In this document: positions 63,606-64,000 of the stretch, piece by piece
Layout: each line of letters begins with the position of its first letter
Numbering within the stretch: the first letter of the stretch is position 1
Origin: Amycolatopsis sp. EV170708-02-1
GTDB taxonomy: Bacteria > Actinomycetota > Actinomycetes > Mycobacteriales > Pseudonocardiaceae
Length of the DNA stretch: 64,000 bases
NCBI RefSeq assembly: GCF_022479115.1
Contig: NZ_CP092497.1
Span: forward strand, 3,348,001 to 3,412,000
Direction of reading: 5' to 3'
The notes under the pieces: model-generated
What the model saw: the letters and a program-made list of their open reading frames with translations, nothing else
Database searches by the model: none
Told to the model about the DNA's origin: nothing
Made by a program: the position numbers and the translations under genes

Positions 63606-63652
63606 GTTGGGTGCTCCGTCCGGCGGAGCTAGCTTCGGTGCCAACAGCCGAA
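63606..63652 (+). promoter_or_regulatory. Leader with interleaved complementary segments before metY
   Basis: GTTGG (63606-63610) pairs with CCAAC (63641-63645), and TTCGG (63634-63638) pairs with CCGAA (63648-63652). The order is that of a pseudoknot. A 6-bp hairpin GCTCCG/CGGAGC (63613-63629) lies inside. It does not fit a SAM riboswitch consensus I know. Confidence 0.35.
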
Positions 63653-63661
63653 ACCCCTTGA

Positions 63662-64000
<339 letters not shown>

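Noticed and set aside
63588..63616. SigR promoter candidate before metY (GGAAT...GTT)
   Set aside because: The spacing is 17 instead of 18 bases and the -35 lacks the leading G; it also overlaps the upstream coding end.

Overview
This is high-GC actinobacterial chromosome, most likely from the Pseudonocardiales and probably Amycolatopsis. The gene order runs parallel to the Mycobacterium tuberculosis Rv3245c-Rv3214 region: mtrB-lpqB, comF-like, hpf, secA, an Rv3235-like gene, a wax ester synthase/DGAT, rsgA, SRAP, sigR(sigH)-rsrA, pdtaS, whiB1, a diacylglycerol-kinase-like gene, a GNAT and a Gpm2-like phosphatase. Genus assignment is inference from synteny, base composition and gene content. 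It is an ordinary core chromosome segment: no phage, integrase, insertion sequence, CRISPR array, rRNA or tRNA gene was recognised.

Layout. 1-11.6 kb: cell-envelope signalling (MtrB/LpqB), ribosome hibernation (HPF), Sec export (SecA), RNA 2'-O-methylation and neutral-lipid acyl transfer. 11.6-16.1 kb: an epimerase-like gene and four tandem paralogous lipoproteins. 16.1-20 kb: RsgA, a SRAP DNA-protein crosslink protein, a hydrolase and YbaK. 20-26.6 kb: the thiol-stress module sigR-rsrA with its own SigR promoter, a 24-residue ribosomal protein bL37 gene, PdtaS and WhiB1. 26.6-37.7 kb: small-molecule enzymes including cholesterol oxidase, an RmlC-type epimerase and malic enzyme, a frameshifted polyamine-synthase-type gene, and an OpuC-type osmoprotectant ABC transporter. 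37.8-46.5 kb: GNAT, secreted subtilase, the giant 2-oxoglutarate enzyme Kgd and small unknown genes. 46.6-52.6 kb: two ABC systems, one a fused four-domain exporter with one degenerate ATP site. 53.1-57.5 kb: a four-gene type VII secretion substrate operon followed convergently by a large SARP/AfsR-like regulator. 57.6-64 kb: alanine dehydrogenase, a quinone reductase behind a SoxR-like dyad, a PucR regulator, a PadR/VOC divergent pair and the start of metY.

The least expected signal is non-coding. Nearly every convergent gene junction carries a long, often perfect inverted repeat that falls into a few sequence families. Two intergenic spaces carry collinear 150-bp elements built as three direct 21-bp units, a 24-bp centre and three inverted 21-bp units. 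A third site holds a half element. Both complete elements are followed by a copy of the same CGTTTCGTCCTCTG palindrome family. These look like a dispersed repeat system that doubles as bidirectional terminators or as protein-binding arrays.

Regulatory logic visible in the DNA includes a consensus SigR promoter in front of sigR, a CRP-type site in front of whiB1, operator-like dyads in front of a DUF4442 gene, the quinone reductase and the PadR pair, and a compact leader with interleaved complementary segments in front of metY.
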